Positions 1 through 7,570 of a stretch of 39,069 nucleotides of DNA are shown here, piece after piece. The DNA is from JBFGWM01 sp041588495 (lineage in GTDB: Bacteria; Pseudomonadota; Gammaproteobacteria; Pseudomonadales; JBFGWM01). Every line of letters starts with the position of its first letter. Position 1 is the stretch's first letter. The notes under the pieces were generated by a model. The model did not search any database. It had not been told where the DNA came from and was given only the letters and a program-made list of their open reading frames with translations. The DNA is taken from contig JBFGWM010000002.1 in NCBI GenBank assembly GCA_041588495.1, positions 1 to 39,069 on the forward strand, given 5' to 3'. Made by a program: the position numbers and the translations under genes.

Positions 1-466
1 ACGAGCTCCTGGCCCGGATAGCAGCCCTTCGTGAAGCTGACGGCAACACCGGCCAGCCCGACCCCTCCGGGAATGGTCTCGCCCGGCACGATCTCGGCAC
101 CGAGCCGGGGCCAGCCGATCTCGATCCGCCGCCGCTCCACAGCGGGGTCGAGCTGCGCCGGCGGCGCTTCCACGAGTGACGTCTCGGCGGCGACCCGGAT
201 CCGGAACCGGTCGAGTCGAGCAAGCAGCGCCGCGCCGTACCCCGCATCGGTGTCGAGCTCGAACCGGTCGTCGGCGACGCGGGAGACCCGCGCCAGGGAC
301 TCGATCTTCCCGGTCGGGTCGAGGACGAAGGTCCACGCTCGGTCACCGACCTGAATCGCGGTCAGGTCCTGCGAGACCTGGGAGTGGAGATAGGACATCG
401 CGTCCGGGCCGTCGACGACGACGACGTCGCGCGGGCCGATGAGCGTGTCGAGATCGTCGGGCGCAA
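1..466 (-). CDS. Fragment of a YgfZ/GcvT-like folate-binding protein, broken at both ends
   Basis: The minus strand reads continuously as a YgfZ-type protein. A conserved N-terminal stretch (GPDAMSYLHSQVSQDL) is followed by a tryptophan/proline segment and, at the window edge, the family hallmark KGCYPGQELV containing the conserved Cys. YgfZ proteins are tetrahydrofolate-dependent factors that assist Fe-S cluster enzymes. The C-terminal third lies beyond position 1. At the other end the similarity stops near 466. An in-frame stop sits at 489-491, with no ATG, GTG or TTG between it and the conserved part, so the gene has no start; the Met whose codon begins at 398 is internal to the conserved region. 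Phrasing and composition look actinobacterial, unlike the gammaproteobacterial genes to the right, but that is an impression without a search. The family call is fairly secure; the origin is inferred. Confidence 0.7.
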
Positions 467-475
467 TGGGCCGCG
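455..475. other. Abrupt join between two unrelated gene fragments
   Basis: Left of this point the minus strand is in frame for a YgfZ-type protein. Right of it the plus strand is in frame for the C-terminus of a flavin reductase. The plus reading frame is closed by a stop at 440-442 and the minus frame by a stop at 489-491. Neither protein has a usable end here, so both were cut at the same place. A chimeric metagenome assembly or read is the simplest explanation; a genomic rearrangement would look the same. Confidence 0.6.
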
Positions 476-715
476 ACCCATACCAACTTCATCTATCATC
501 CCGTGGTGAGTGCGCCGGATGCCGAGATCCCCTATGGCGGCAGGCCGGGACTGGTCCACGAGGCCGTCCTGTCCGATTTCGATGACCTCTCCGGGCACCT
601 GGTGATCGCCAGCGGCTCGCCGGCAATGGTGTACGCGGCATACGATGCATTCATCGACAAGGGCGTCAGCCGCGACAACTTTCACTCCGACGTGTTCGAT
701 TATGCGCCGCGCTGA
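464..715 (+). CDS. 3' fragment of an FAD/NAD(P)H oxidoreductase (ferredoxin-reductase type)
   Basis: The frame reads QWAATHTNFIYHPVVSAPD, then GGRPGLVHEAVLSDFDDLSGH, then the nucleotide-binding SGSPAMVYAA segment, and ends in DVFDYAPR. This is the C-terminal NAD-binding part of the ferredoxin-NADP reductase superfamily. The pattern (N-F-x-Y-x-P-V, G-LVHEAVL, DLSGH-VY-SG-PAM) resembles NAD(P)H-flavin reductases and CDP-6-deoxy-glucoseen reductases, which pass electrons from NAD(P)H through FAD to a 2Fe-2S centre or free flavin. About 80 residues remain; the FAD-binding and any ferredoxin domains are missing because the frame meets the join near 465 and a stop at 440-442. The GTG at 503 is internal to the conserved sequence and is not a credible start. 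Exact substrate class is uncertain. Confidence 0.6.
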   Translation, partial: QWAATHTNFIYHPVVSAPDAEIPYGGRPGLVHEAVLSDFDDLSGHLVIASGSPAMVYAAYDAFIDKGVSRDNFHSDVFDYAPR

Positions 716-756
716 ACGCACGCTCTGGGCTGCCTGAGCCGCGGATGGATTGCGGG

Positions 757-1731
757 ATGAGCCGCTCGATACTTTTTATCACCAAGAACCCCAACGACGC
801 CGCGGCCCGTTACCGCGCAAAGTACCTGTTCGATGCGATGGGCGAACGCGGGTGGACCGTGCGCCATGTGGCTTGTTCGGAACCCTGGGCGCGCCTGCGG
901 ATTCTGCTTGCCGCGAGCCGCTCGGATATCACGTTCGTGCAGCGCAAGCTGTTCGATCCCGCCTTCGCCGCCTTGTTACGCATGGTCAGCCGGCGGCTGG
1001 TGTTCGACTTCGACGATGCGATCTTCGTGAAGAGCAGCGGCAAGCCGTCGGCACGCCGGGCGGCACGGTTTCGCGGGGCGGTTGAGAAAGCCGACCTGGT
1101 TCTCGCCGGTAACGGGTACCTGGCTGCCGAGGCGCATCGCTTCAGTGCCAACGTCGAAACCGTGCCCACCTGCGTACCGCTCGCGAAGTATCCCGACCCC
1201 GGCGAGCGCCCGGCGCAGGGCGACTGGCTGGTATGGATCGGTAGTCGCTCGACCAGCAAGTACCTGAAGTACGGTCACGAGGCCTTCACCGCCATTGCGC
1301 AGCGTTGCCCGGATGCCCGTCTCAGGGTGATCGGCGACTTCGAATGGTCCCACCCGGACCTGGAAGTGGAGTCGGTCCCGTGGTCCGAGGCGATCGAACA
1401 ACCCCGGCTGGCGGCGTCGGGCATCGGAGTCGCGCCCATGCCCGACAACCCCTGGACCCGCGGCAAGTGCGCCCTCAAGGTCCTGCAGTACATGGCCTGC
1501 GGCCTGCCGGTGGTGAGTTCCGCAACAGGCGCCAACGCCGAGGTGATCGAAGACGGCGTGACGGGATTCCTGGTGTCGACGCCCGCGGAATGGGCTGATG
1601 CAGTCGAGAAACTGCTTGCAAATCCGGACCTGCGCAGCACGATGGGCCACAGGGGACGCAACAGGCTCGCTGAACACTTTTCGACGGAACGAACAGCGCC
1701 ACGTGTCGCCGGTCTACTCGAGGAACTGTGA
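757..1731 (+). CDS. GT4-family glycosyltransferase
   Basis: This 324-residue protein has the GT-B two-domain plan. The N-terminal acceptor domain opens with a beta-strand plus loop (SILFITKNPNDAAARYRAK). The C-terminal donor domain carries the family 4 signature: APMPDNPWTRGKCALKVLQYMACGLPVVSS, then NAEVIEDGVTGFLV with the nucleotide-sugar-binding Glu residues. Such enzymes transfer a sugar from an NDP-sugar to a glycan acceptor at the inner face of the cytoplasmic membrane. I chose ATG 757; an in-frame ATG at 745 would add four residues (MDCG), and neither has a strong Shine-Dalgarno sequence. It converges on the LPS block, ending 23 bases from the methyltransferase stop, so a role in outer core or another surface glycan is a fair inference. 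Donor and acceptor cannot be read from sequence. Confidence 0.8.
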   Translation: MSRSILFITKNPNDAAARYRAKYLFDAMGERGWTVRHVACSEPWARLRILLAASRSDITFVQRKLFDPAFAALLRMVSRRLVFDFDDAIFVKSSGKPSARRAARFRGAVEKADLVLAGNGYLAAEAHRFSANVETVPTCVPLAKYPDPGERPAQGDWLVWIGSRSTSKYLKYGHEAFTAIAQRCPDARLRVIGDFEWSHPDLEVESVPWSEAIEQPRLAASGIGVAPMPDNPWTRGKCALKVLQYMACGLPVVSSATGANAEVIEDGVTGFLVSTPAEWADAVEKLLANPDLRSTMGHRGRNRLAEHFSTERTAPRVAGLLEEL

Positions 1732-1754
1732 TACCCGATCAACCGGCGCCTGGA

Positions 1755-2768
1755 TCAGGTTTCAGTCTTCCGGTAGATCGCGAAGATTTCATCTCCGCGA
1801 CCGGGCATCAGTGATGCCAGCAGAACGTATATCCGGGCAATCATGCGGTGCAGGGTTTTCTTCCGGGACGCCTTTCCCCGGTTCCCGGTTCTATAGTCCC
1901 AACTATTCAGTATGAACTTGGGCGAGGTGAATGTTCTCACCGTGACACGCTCGAATCCGGCATTTCGGAGGAGCAGGTCCAGATTTGCTGGAGAGTACAG
2001 GACGAGGTGTCGCGGCACCTCGTCCGGAAACCAGTTGGCCCCGAAAAAGCCTCGCGCAAGCGCGCGACTGTTCGGTGTACGGATCACGAATGCGGCCCCC
2101 TGCCTCAGAAGACGACGCACGTTGGCCACGAAAACCGTCGGATCGGGCACGTGTTCAATCAGGTGACGAGCAGACACGAGATCGAAGGAGCCCGGCGCGA
2201 AGGCTTCGTCGGTCAGCGTGCCCTGGCGTACGGGAATCCCGGCTTCGTTCGCCGCACGCACCGCATCCGCGCTGAAATCGAGTCCCTCGGCGCGCCAGCC
2301 CAGTTGGCCGAGCGTGCGTACGAACTTACCGTTCCCGCATCCCACGTCCAGCGCGCGCCCGTTCTCGCAGTATGGAACCGAGTCCCTGTACCGAAACAGG
2401 CCGAGCACCAGGCCCAGGGCAAGAGTCAGAAAATTGCGCGGCGGCAGGCGGTATCCGTACCACGCGTTGAGCACTGCACGCTCGGGAAGAGAACGCTGCT
2501 TCAATTTCCCCGGTGGATCGTACGCGTCGTATTCGGAAGGGTAGAACGAGGCAATCTTTTCGCCATCGGGCATCGGTGTCTGGTAGAAGGCACCACACGC
2601 GGCGCAGCTCGCATAGGTATAAATTTCCTGCAGATCGAACTGCAGGTCCCGCCGATTGCTTGCAAATTTTCCCTCACCGCCGCAAACCGGACACGCTTCA
2701 ATGTCCCGTGCCACATCGCGGGCGTCGGAGCCCACCGGCGGCTGATCCTGTGCAGGCATACCTGTCAT
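1755..2768 (-). CDS. SAM-dependent methyltransferase with N-terminal zinc ribbon
   Basis: Protein of 337 residues. Residues ~26-58 hold two Cys pairs (CPVCGG at 26-29 and CAACG at 55-58), a zinc ribbon often fused to methyltransferases in surface-polysaccharide clusters. A class I Rossmann fold follows: motif I is DVGCGNGKF at ~141-149, with a later acidic strand-end (GLDFSADAV), SFDLVSARHLIEHVPDP and RTPNS. The start ATG at 2768 overlaps the TGA of the carbamoyltransferase (ATGA), and a GGAGAAGGA-like Shine-Dalgarno precedes it, so translation is coupled. It is the last gene of the minus-strand LPS block. Methylation of a sugar or phosphate group on core LPS is an inference from context; O-, N- or C-methylation cannot be told apart. 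Confidence 0.8.
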   Translation of the reverse strand: MTGMPAQDQPPVGSDARDVARDIEACPVCGGEGKFASNRRDLQFDLQEIYTYASCAACGAFYQTPMPDGEKIASFYPSEYDAYDPPGKLKQRSLPERAVLNAWYGYRLPPRNFLTLALGLVLGLFRYRDSVPYCENGRALDVGCGNGKFVRTLGQLGWRAEGLDFSADAVRAANEAGIPVRQGTLTDEAFAPGSFDLVSARHLIEHVPDPTVFVANVRRLLRQGAAFVIRTPNSRALARGFFGANWFPDEVPRHLVLYSPANLDLLLRNAGFERVTVRTFTSPKFILNSWDYRTGNRGKASRKKTLHRMIARIYVLLASLMPGRGDEIFAIYRKTET

Positions 2769-4507
2769 TCCGAAGTTTCCTTCTCCACCCACACATCCTC
2801 CATCACCAGGTAACGAAGGTCGGATCCGAAAAACATGTTCAGGGCATCCGTGGGTGAACAGACCATGGGCTCGCCACGCCGGTTCAGGGACGTGTTCAGC
2901 ACCACCGCGTTGCCCGTAAGCTTTTCCAGTTCCTCGATCATCTCGTAGTACCGCGGGTTCGTCTCCCGGCTGACGACCTGGGCGCGCGCGGTGCCGTCCT
3001 CGTGCACGACCTCCGGAATCCGCGCTTTCCAGTGCTCCGCCACGGCGAAGGTGAACGTCATGTAGGGCGCCGGGTGGTCGGTCTGCAGGATATCGGGCGC
3101 CACCCGGTCCAGCATGCTCGGACAGAAGGGCCGCCAGCGTTCGCGGAACTTGATCTGCTCGTTGATGCGGTCGGCGACGCCTTCCGCACTCGGACAACCG
3201 AGGATACTGCGCCCGCCCAGGGCGCGGGGGCCGAACTCCATGCGCCCCTGCAGCCACGCCACCGGGTTGCCACGGGCCAGGGTTTCCGCGGTGCGTGCGG
3301 GCACATCCTCAATGATCTTCCAACTGGGCTTCGAGGGATGCTGCTTGCACGCTTCGACGCACTGCGCGGTGGTATAACTGGGGCCCAGGTAGACATGGGT
3401 CATGGGCTCCACCTCGATGCCTTCCTGCATCGCCGCCCAGGACGCCGCACCCACCGCGGTGCCGGAATCGCCCGAGGCGGGCTGCACCCACAGTTCCTTC
3501 ACGTAGGGCAGGTCGATGATGCGCTGGTTCAGCTTGACGTTGAGTGCCCCGCCGCCGGAAAACACCAGGCGCCCGGTCTCCTCGAGGATCGGCCTCAGGT
3601 AATGATCAAGCAGGCCCAGGGAAATGTCCTCGTAGAATTTCTGCACTGATGCCGCGTAGTCGACGTAGGGCTCATCGGCCACGTCGCCGATACGGCGGGG
3701 CCCGAGCAGGTCGATCAGTCCCGGACCGAAGAAGAAGCCCTTGCCGTCCTCCTTGTAGCGCCGCAGGCCGACCGTGTTGACCAGCTTCGTGTTGACCCGG
3801 ATATCGCCGCCGCCCCGGTATTCACAGATCCGCGATATCTTGTCCATGTGGCGGTCGGGGTCGCCATAGGGCGCCATGCCCATGACCTTGTACTCGCCGT
3901 CAAGCATCTCGAATCCGAGATACTCGGTCATCGCCCCGTACATGCCCCCCAGGGAATCCGGGTCGTAGAACTCACGCAGTTTGTGGATGCGGCCATTCTC
4001 ACCGTATCCGAAAAAAGTCGTTGCGTATTCGCCCTTGCCATCGATACCGAGTATGGCGGTCTTTTCCTTGAAACCGCTCAGGTGATAACAACTGCTGGCG
4101 TGCGACAGGTGGTGCTCGACGGGAACGAACTTCACCCTGTCCCAGGGAATGCCCAGGATGCGGCAGGTCTCCTGTACCTTCGCGACATTGCGCCGGTAGC
4201 GGCGGTTACCGTTGAACAACGCGTCCAGGCCACGGTCCGGCGCGTACCAGTAGCGCATCGCGTAATGCCAGCGTGCCGGGGAACTGAGCGGGATCGGTGC
4301 GTAGGGAAAGGCCACGATGTCGACGTCTTCCGGGGCGACGCCCGCGAACTCGAGGCAGAATCGCGCGGATTCCACCGGGAGTTTCTTCTTCGCGTGCTTG
4401 TCGCGAATGAAGCGCTCCTCCTCCGCGGCCGCGGCCAGGCGACCACCAACATAAATCGCCGCCGAGGGATCATGATCCAGGGCGCCGGAGAGTCCGAGTA
4501 TGTTCAT
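2765..4507 (-). CDS. Carbamoyltransferase of the NodU/CmcH family (LPS core carbamoylation candidate)
   Basis: At 580 residues this is a full-length O-carbamoyltransferase. The N-terminal YrdC/Kae1-like half contains EEERF at ~29-33 and the metal-binding histidine cluster EHHLSHASS at ~131-139. The C-terminal half carries SGGGALNVKLN, GRMEFGPRALGGRSI, FCPSML and NTSLNRRGEP, all conserved in NodU/CmcH/TobZ. These enzymes make carbamoyl-adenylate from carbamoyl phosphate and ATP and transfer the carbamoyl group to a hydroxyl. Its place after waaC, waaP and the core kinases matches, from memory, the Pseudomonas gene wapO, whose product carbamoylates core heptose. That makes heptose the likely acceptor; this is an inference. 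A 41-base gap separates it from the double kinase and it overlaps the methyltransferase by 4 bases. Start at ATG 4507. Confidence 0.88.
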   Translation of the reverse strand: MNILGLSGALDHDPSAAIYVGGRLAAAAEEERFIRDKHAKKKLPVESARFCLEFAGVAPEDVDIVAFPYAPIPLSSPARWHYAMRYWYAPDRGLDALFNGNRRYRRNVAKVQETCRILGIPWDRVKFVPVEHHLSHASSCYHLSGFKEKTAILGIDGKGEYATTFFGYGENGRIHKLREFYDPDSLGGMYGAMTEYLGFEMLDGEYKVMGMAPYGDPDRHMDKISRICEYRGGGDIRVNTKLVNTVGLRRYKEDGKGFFFGPGLIDLLGPRRIGDVADEPYVDYAASVQKFYEDISLGLLDHYLRPILEETGRLVFSGGGALNVKLNQRIIDLPYVKELWVQPASGDSGTAVGAASWAAMQEGIEVEPMTHVYLGPSYTTAQCVEACKQHPSKPSWKIIEDVPARTAETLARGNPVAWLQGRMEFGPRALGGRSILGCPSAEGVADRINEQIKFRERWRPFCPSMLDRVAPDILQTDHPAPYMTFTFAVAEHWKARIPEVVHEDGTARAQVVSRETNPRYYEMIEELEKLTGNAVVLNTSLNRRGEPMVCSPTDALNMFFGSDLRYLVMEDVWVEKETSE

Positions 4508-4548
4508 TCAGGTGTTCCGTAACGGGTGGGCACGTTGCGAATGATACG

Positions 4549-6030
4549 TCAGTCGGCGAGCCTTGCGCGCAACCGCTCCACCAGCGGGTCGAACAGGGCC
4601 TTCGCGTCAGGAACCTTCTCCCAGTTTTTCATGAACCGGTCCAGGTCCTTGTTGAAGGCCTTGCGGAACGAACCCCGGGACCGGTGCTGCCGCATGGCAT
4701 CGAGATCGATGAGCGTCGGGCCGCTGTCCGGAACCAGCAGGTTGGTCGCCTTGAGGTCGCCGTGACTGATGCTCGCAGCGTACAAGCCCTCAAGGATGTC
4801 GGCAAGTTGCCGGGCAAAGGGCCCGGCATCGGGCAGGGTGTCGAGATCGCCGGAGAAATACTGCAGGGCGTGGGGCCCGCTGACCGCCTCGGTGAGCAGG
4901 AAGGCGCGCGAACGCAGCGGACCATAGCGTTCCTCCACCAATGCCACCGGACGCGGGGTCGGGATTCCCAGGAACAGGAGCATGTGCCCGTTGCGCCAGG
5001 ACTTCCAGCCGCGGGTCACCTGGAACGCGCGCTGCAGTCCGTGCCAGGTACCCTTGATGTTGTACCGCTTCAGCACCAGGCTGCGGCCATCGACCTCGAC
5101 CAGGCCCACGGTCGCGGTGTTGCCCTCCTTGAGCAGGCCCTCGCCGAACAGGTAGCGGTCGGGATTGTCCAGCACCTCGCGCAGTTCCGCGGTGTCGTCC
5201 CTGCGATCGCAGACCGTGAAACGGCGCCAGCTGCGCCGCACGGCGAAGGCAGTACAGTCGCGAAAGATCTTGCCCATGAAATGTTTCTGCCGAAACCCGC
5301 GCTGACGATGCACTTCGGCCAGCACCTGCGGGACATCGACACCATCCAGACCCTGGCCACGGGCCTGCAGGTAGTACTCGTATCCCTGGGGCACCATGCG
5401 TTCGAAACAGGGATACAACTGTGCGAAAAAAAGTCCCAGGTTGGCCAGGGACTGCTGCGCGGGCAATGGCCGGCCGGCATTGCCCGCGTCCACGTCGGCG
5501 CCGTCGATGCAATACAGGGCATCCCGGCACAGCAGGAAATTATCGAGATGAATGTCGTGCTGGACAAGGCCCGCGCGATGCATGGCGCCGATCGTCGAAA
5601 GCGCCTGGCGCAACACCGCCATGTGATCGGGATCGGTGGAAGCGGCATCCCACTGTGCCGCGAGGCTGTCGGCATTTTGCAGGTATTCGAACAGGATGAA
5701 CTCGCCACCGTCGGCCAGGGCCCCGGCGCCGAGAATCTCCGGGGTGCGGATGCCTGCATCGAGTAGAGCCCGGACCCCCGACTCCTCCCGGGACCGGTGG
5801 CGGGCCGCCGCGGAGGAATCAACAAACAACTTGGCAAGCACCTCGCGGCCGTTCCATTCGGCGCGCGCGACCACGCGCTTGCCCGGCAACAGGCGAAACA
5901 CCTCGTGACAGACCAGGTTTTCCTTGTCCGCCCCGGACAGCAGGCCGATCCCGAATGGCACCGGCAGGTCGCGGCCGGCGCCGGCCAGTTGCGCTGCCGT
6001 CACCGTGTTGATGGAGTCAGGTCTCTCCAC
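4549..6030 (-). CDS. Tandem double kinase of the WaaP/RIO-like fold (LPS core kinase candidate)
   Basis: This 493-residue protein contains two complete protein-kinase-like domains in a row. Domain 1: candidate ATP-binding Lys ~67, catalytic loop HRAGLVQHDIHLDNFLL (HD 158-159, D163, N164) and metal-binding Asp in CIDGAD ~176. Domain 2: Lys ~321, catalytic loop SISHGDLKATNLLV (D425, N430) and LIDLDA (Asp ~442). Both keep the residues needed for phosphotransfer. The GTG start at 6030 is fixed by a perfect AGGAGG at 6039-6044, which overlaps the stop of the preceding kinase gene. Position and size fit the uncharacterised gene I recall between wapQ and the carbamoyltransferase in Pseudomonas. Likely role: phosphorylating core sugars at the cytoplasmic membrane; the two domains could act on different positions. 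Substrate is unknown. Confidence 0.75.
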   Translation of the reverse strand: MERPDSINTVTAAQLAGAGRDLPVPFGIGLLSGADKENLVCHEVFRLLPGKRVVARAEWNGREVLAKLFVDSSAAARHRSREESGVRALLDAGIRTPEILGAGALADGGEFILFEYLQNADSLAAQWDAASTDPDHMAVLRQALSTIGAMHRAGLVQHDIHLDNFLLCRDALYCIDGADVDAGNAGRPLPAQQSLANLGLFFAQLYPCFERMVPQGYEYYLQARGQGLDGVDVPQVLAEVHRQRGFRQKHFMGKIFRDCTAFAVRRSWRRFTVCDRRDDTAELREVLDNPDRYLFGEGLLKEGNTATVGLVEVDGRSLVLKRYNIKGTWHGLQRAFQVTRGWKSWRNGHMLLFLGIPTPRPVALVEERYGPLRSRAFLLTEAVSGPHALQYFSGDLDTLPDAGPFARQLADILEGLYAASISHGDLKATNLLVPDSGPTLIDLDAMRQHRSRGSFRKAFNKDLDRFMKNWEKVPDAKALFDPLVERLRARLAD

Positions 6031-6038
6031 GCAACGAA

Positions 6039-6044
6039 CCTCCT
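6039..6044 (-). promoter_or_regulatory. Consensus Shine-Dalgarno for the double kinase
   Basis: On the minus strand the hexamer AGGAGG lies 8 bases before the GTG at 6030 and overlaps the upstream gene's TAG stop (6043-6045). It decides the GTG start and implies translational coupling of the two kinase genes. Confidence 0.8.
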
Positions 6045-6804
6045 AGCGTTTGCTCGCGCGCATGGCGAGCCGTCGGCAAAACCTGCGCTGCCCGGCATCC
6101 AGGCGGCGCGTACCGAGGTAATAATGCAGGAAGCGCAGGCGGTCCGCACGTGACCAGTGCCGGGCGCGACGGTTCAGGGAATCGAGATCGCGCAAGCGGA
6201 ACCGCTTGCCGAACCGGTGTCGGCGCGCCTTCTCGAGATCGATGAAGTGAATCTCCGGCCGGCCGGCTGCCACGCGCAGGAAGAGGTACTTCGGATACAG
6301 GCAGCGGTGCTCGAGGCGCGCCTCGTGCATGCGCGCCACGAGCTCCGCGGCGTGACGCAGGATCGCCAGGCGCAGGTCGCGGGACAGGACGAGGCCGTCC
6401 AGCCCAAGCTCCGCGACACGGTCCAGGGGCTCGAAACCGGCCAGTTCCGCGGTAACCAGCACTGCATGGGTATCGTCGTGAATGCGCCTGGACCCGAAGA
6501 AAACCACGTCCATGTTGGGCAGCCCGGCGGCATCAAAGCGGCGGATGTTGCGAAACTCCCAGGCCAGTGTGGGCTCACCACGGAACGGGTGCCACAGGGT
6601 GCGCCGCACGTAATTGCACTGGCGCTTCACGTAGACGGCGCGGTCCGATCCGGGAATCTCCAGGCGTCCGACCTCGCTCCAGCCGTTACCGCGACGATTC
6701 GGAGCGTCGACAAGCTCCAGGTCATGGGCCCAGAACGCATCGAAGTCGACAATCCCGGCCGCCTCAAGCCGCGGCCGCCAGTCCTCGGCCAGGTAGGTTC
6801 CCAC
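6043..6804 (-). CDS. InaA/WapQ-like LPS kinase-family protein with a non-canonical catalytic loop
   Basis: Protein of 253 residues with a lipopolysaccharide-kinase (Kdo/WaaP) fold. The nucleotide-binding Lys is probably K60 (VYVKRQ), and a C-terminal HFIDLEKAR (D189) gives the metal-binding Asp. Where active WaaP relatives have H-x-D, this one reads LEHRCLYPKYLFL, with Cys168 in place of the Asp. Similar H-x-(non-D)-LYPK loops occur in InaA-type relatives as I recall, so this may be a family trait. Start is GTG 6804, five bases after the TAG of the previous gene, with a GGGAATAGGG purine tract upstream; the frame continues further 5' but only inside the neighbouring gene. It sits between a canonical kinase and the double kinase in one operon. 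Enzymatic activity is uncertain. Confidence 0.7.
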   Translation of the reverse strand: MGTYLAEDWRPRLEAAGIVDFDAFWAHDLELVDAPNRRGNGWSEVGRLEIPGSDRAVYVKRQCNYVRRTLWHPFRGEPTLAWEFRNIRRFDAAGLPNMDVVFFGSRRIHDDTHAVLVTAELAGFEPLDRVAELGLDGLVLSRDLRLAILRHAAELVARMHEARLEHRCLYPKYLFLRVAAGRPEIHFIDLEKARRHRFGKRFRLRDLDSLNRRARHWSRADRLRFLHYYLGTRRLDAGQRRFCRRLAMRASKR

Positions 6805-6808
6805 GGCC

Positions 6809-7558
6809 CTATTCCCTGCCTTCGAAAAAGGCCAGGATCTTCCTGATGCGCTTGCGATCCTCGTCCCGCAACCGGTCAATGCCCGTGTAACGCAAGTAGA
6901 AATAAAGCCGGTCACCGCGCGGCAGCTGGTATTTTGCGACCTTGTCGAGACACGCAAGATCCTTGATGACCCCGCGCCCGAGCATGGCCCCGGGAACCTT
7001 GCGTCCCGACGGGCAATCGATGAAATACACCTTCGGCTCGCCCTCGACGGTGACCATGATATTGCGCCACTTCAGGTCCGTGTGCACGAACCCGTGATCG
7101 TGCAGGCGCCGCGCATACTCCGCAACCTGGTCGGCGACCCTGCGCACCCAGCGCCTGTCGCGCAGGCCTGGAAATTCTTTCTCTGCGAGGTTCGCCAGGT
7201 CATCGGTCCCGCGCAACTCCTCGGTGATGAGGGCGCCACGGTGAAACTTGCCACCACGGTATTCCTGTCCGTAGGCGACGACTGGCGCGGTGGGCACGCC
7301 GACATCCTCGAAGAACAGCAGGTTCTCCCACTCCCCCCGGATCCGGGTACGGCCCACGTAGCGACGCAGGTTCTTGCCCGCCTCCCAGTAGGTCTTCACG
7401 AAATAGCGCCGGTCGCCCGCAGTCACCCGGATCACGCGGCTGATGGGGTCGGTCGCCATGACGTCGCCCTCCAGCGCAAACACCCGGTCGAGATCGGCGA
7501 AGGCTTCCGCTGCCGGTGTGTTGGCAAACCTGTCGGTGACGCGCCAGTCCCTGCTCAT
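6809..7558 (-). CDS. WaaP-fold LPS core kinase (WapP-like)
   Basis: A protein of 249 residues with a complete small kinase fold: Lys ~55 in RYFVKTYWEAGKNLRRY, catalytic loop HDHGFVHTDLKWRNIMV (D161, N166) and VYFIDCPSGR (D181). It belongs to the lipopolysaccharide-kinase family and differs from the WaaP next door, matching in size and order the second kinase gene of the Pseudomonas core locus (wapP), which phosphorylates core heptose. I use ATG 7558 (MSRDWRV); GTG 7570, directly abutting the upstream TGA, would add four residues (MHDS) and is equally possible, as neither has a clear Shine-Dalgarno. The gap to the upstream waaP stop is only 0-12 bases. The specific phosphorylated position is inferred from synteny. 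Confidence 0.75.
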   Translation of the reverse strand: MSRDWRVTDRFANTPAAEAFADLDRVFALEGDVMATDPISRVIRVTAGDRRYFVKTYWEAGKNLRRYVGRTRIRGEWENLLFFEDVGVPTAPVVAYGQEYRGGKFHRGALITEELRGTDDLANLAEKEFPGLRDRRWVRRVADQVAEYARRLHDHGFVHTDLKWRNIMVTVEGEPKVYFIDCPSGRKVPGAMLGRGVIKDLACLDKVAKYQLPRGDRLYFYLRYTGIDRLRDEDRKRIRKILAFFEGRE

Positions 7559-7570
7559 GGAATCGTGCAC

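Noticed and set aside
6805..6957. Longer N-terminus for the InaA-like kinase
   Set aside because: It would overlap the whole end of the neighbouring kinase gene in another frame and adds an Arg/Ser/Thr-rich stretch without homology.
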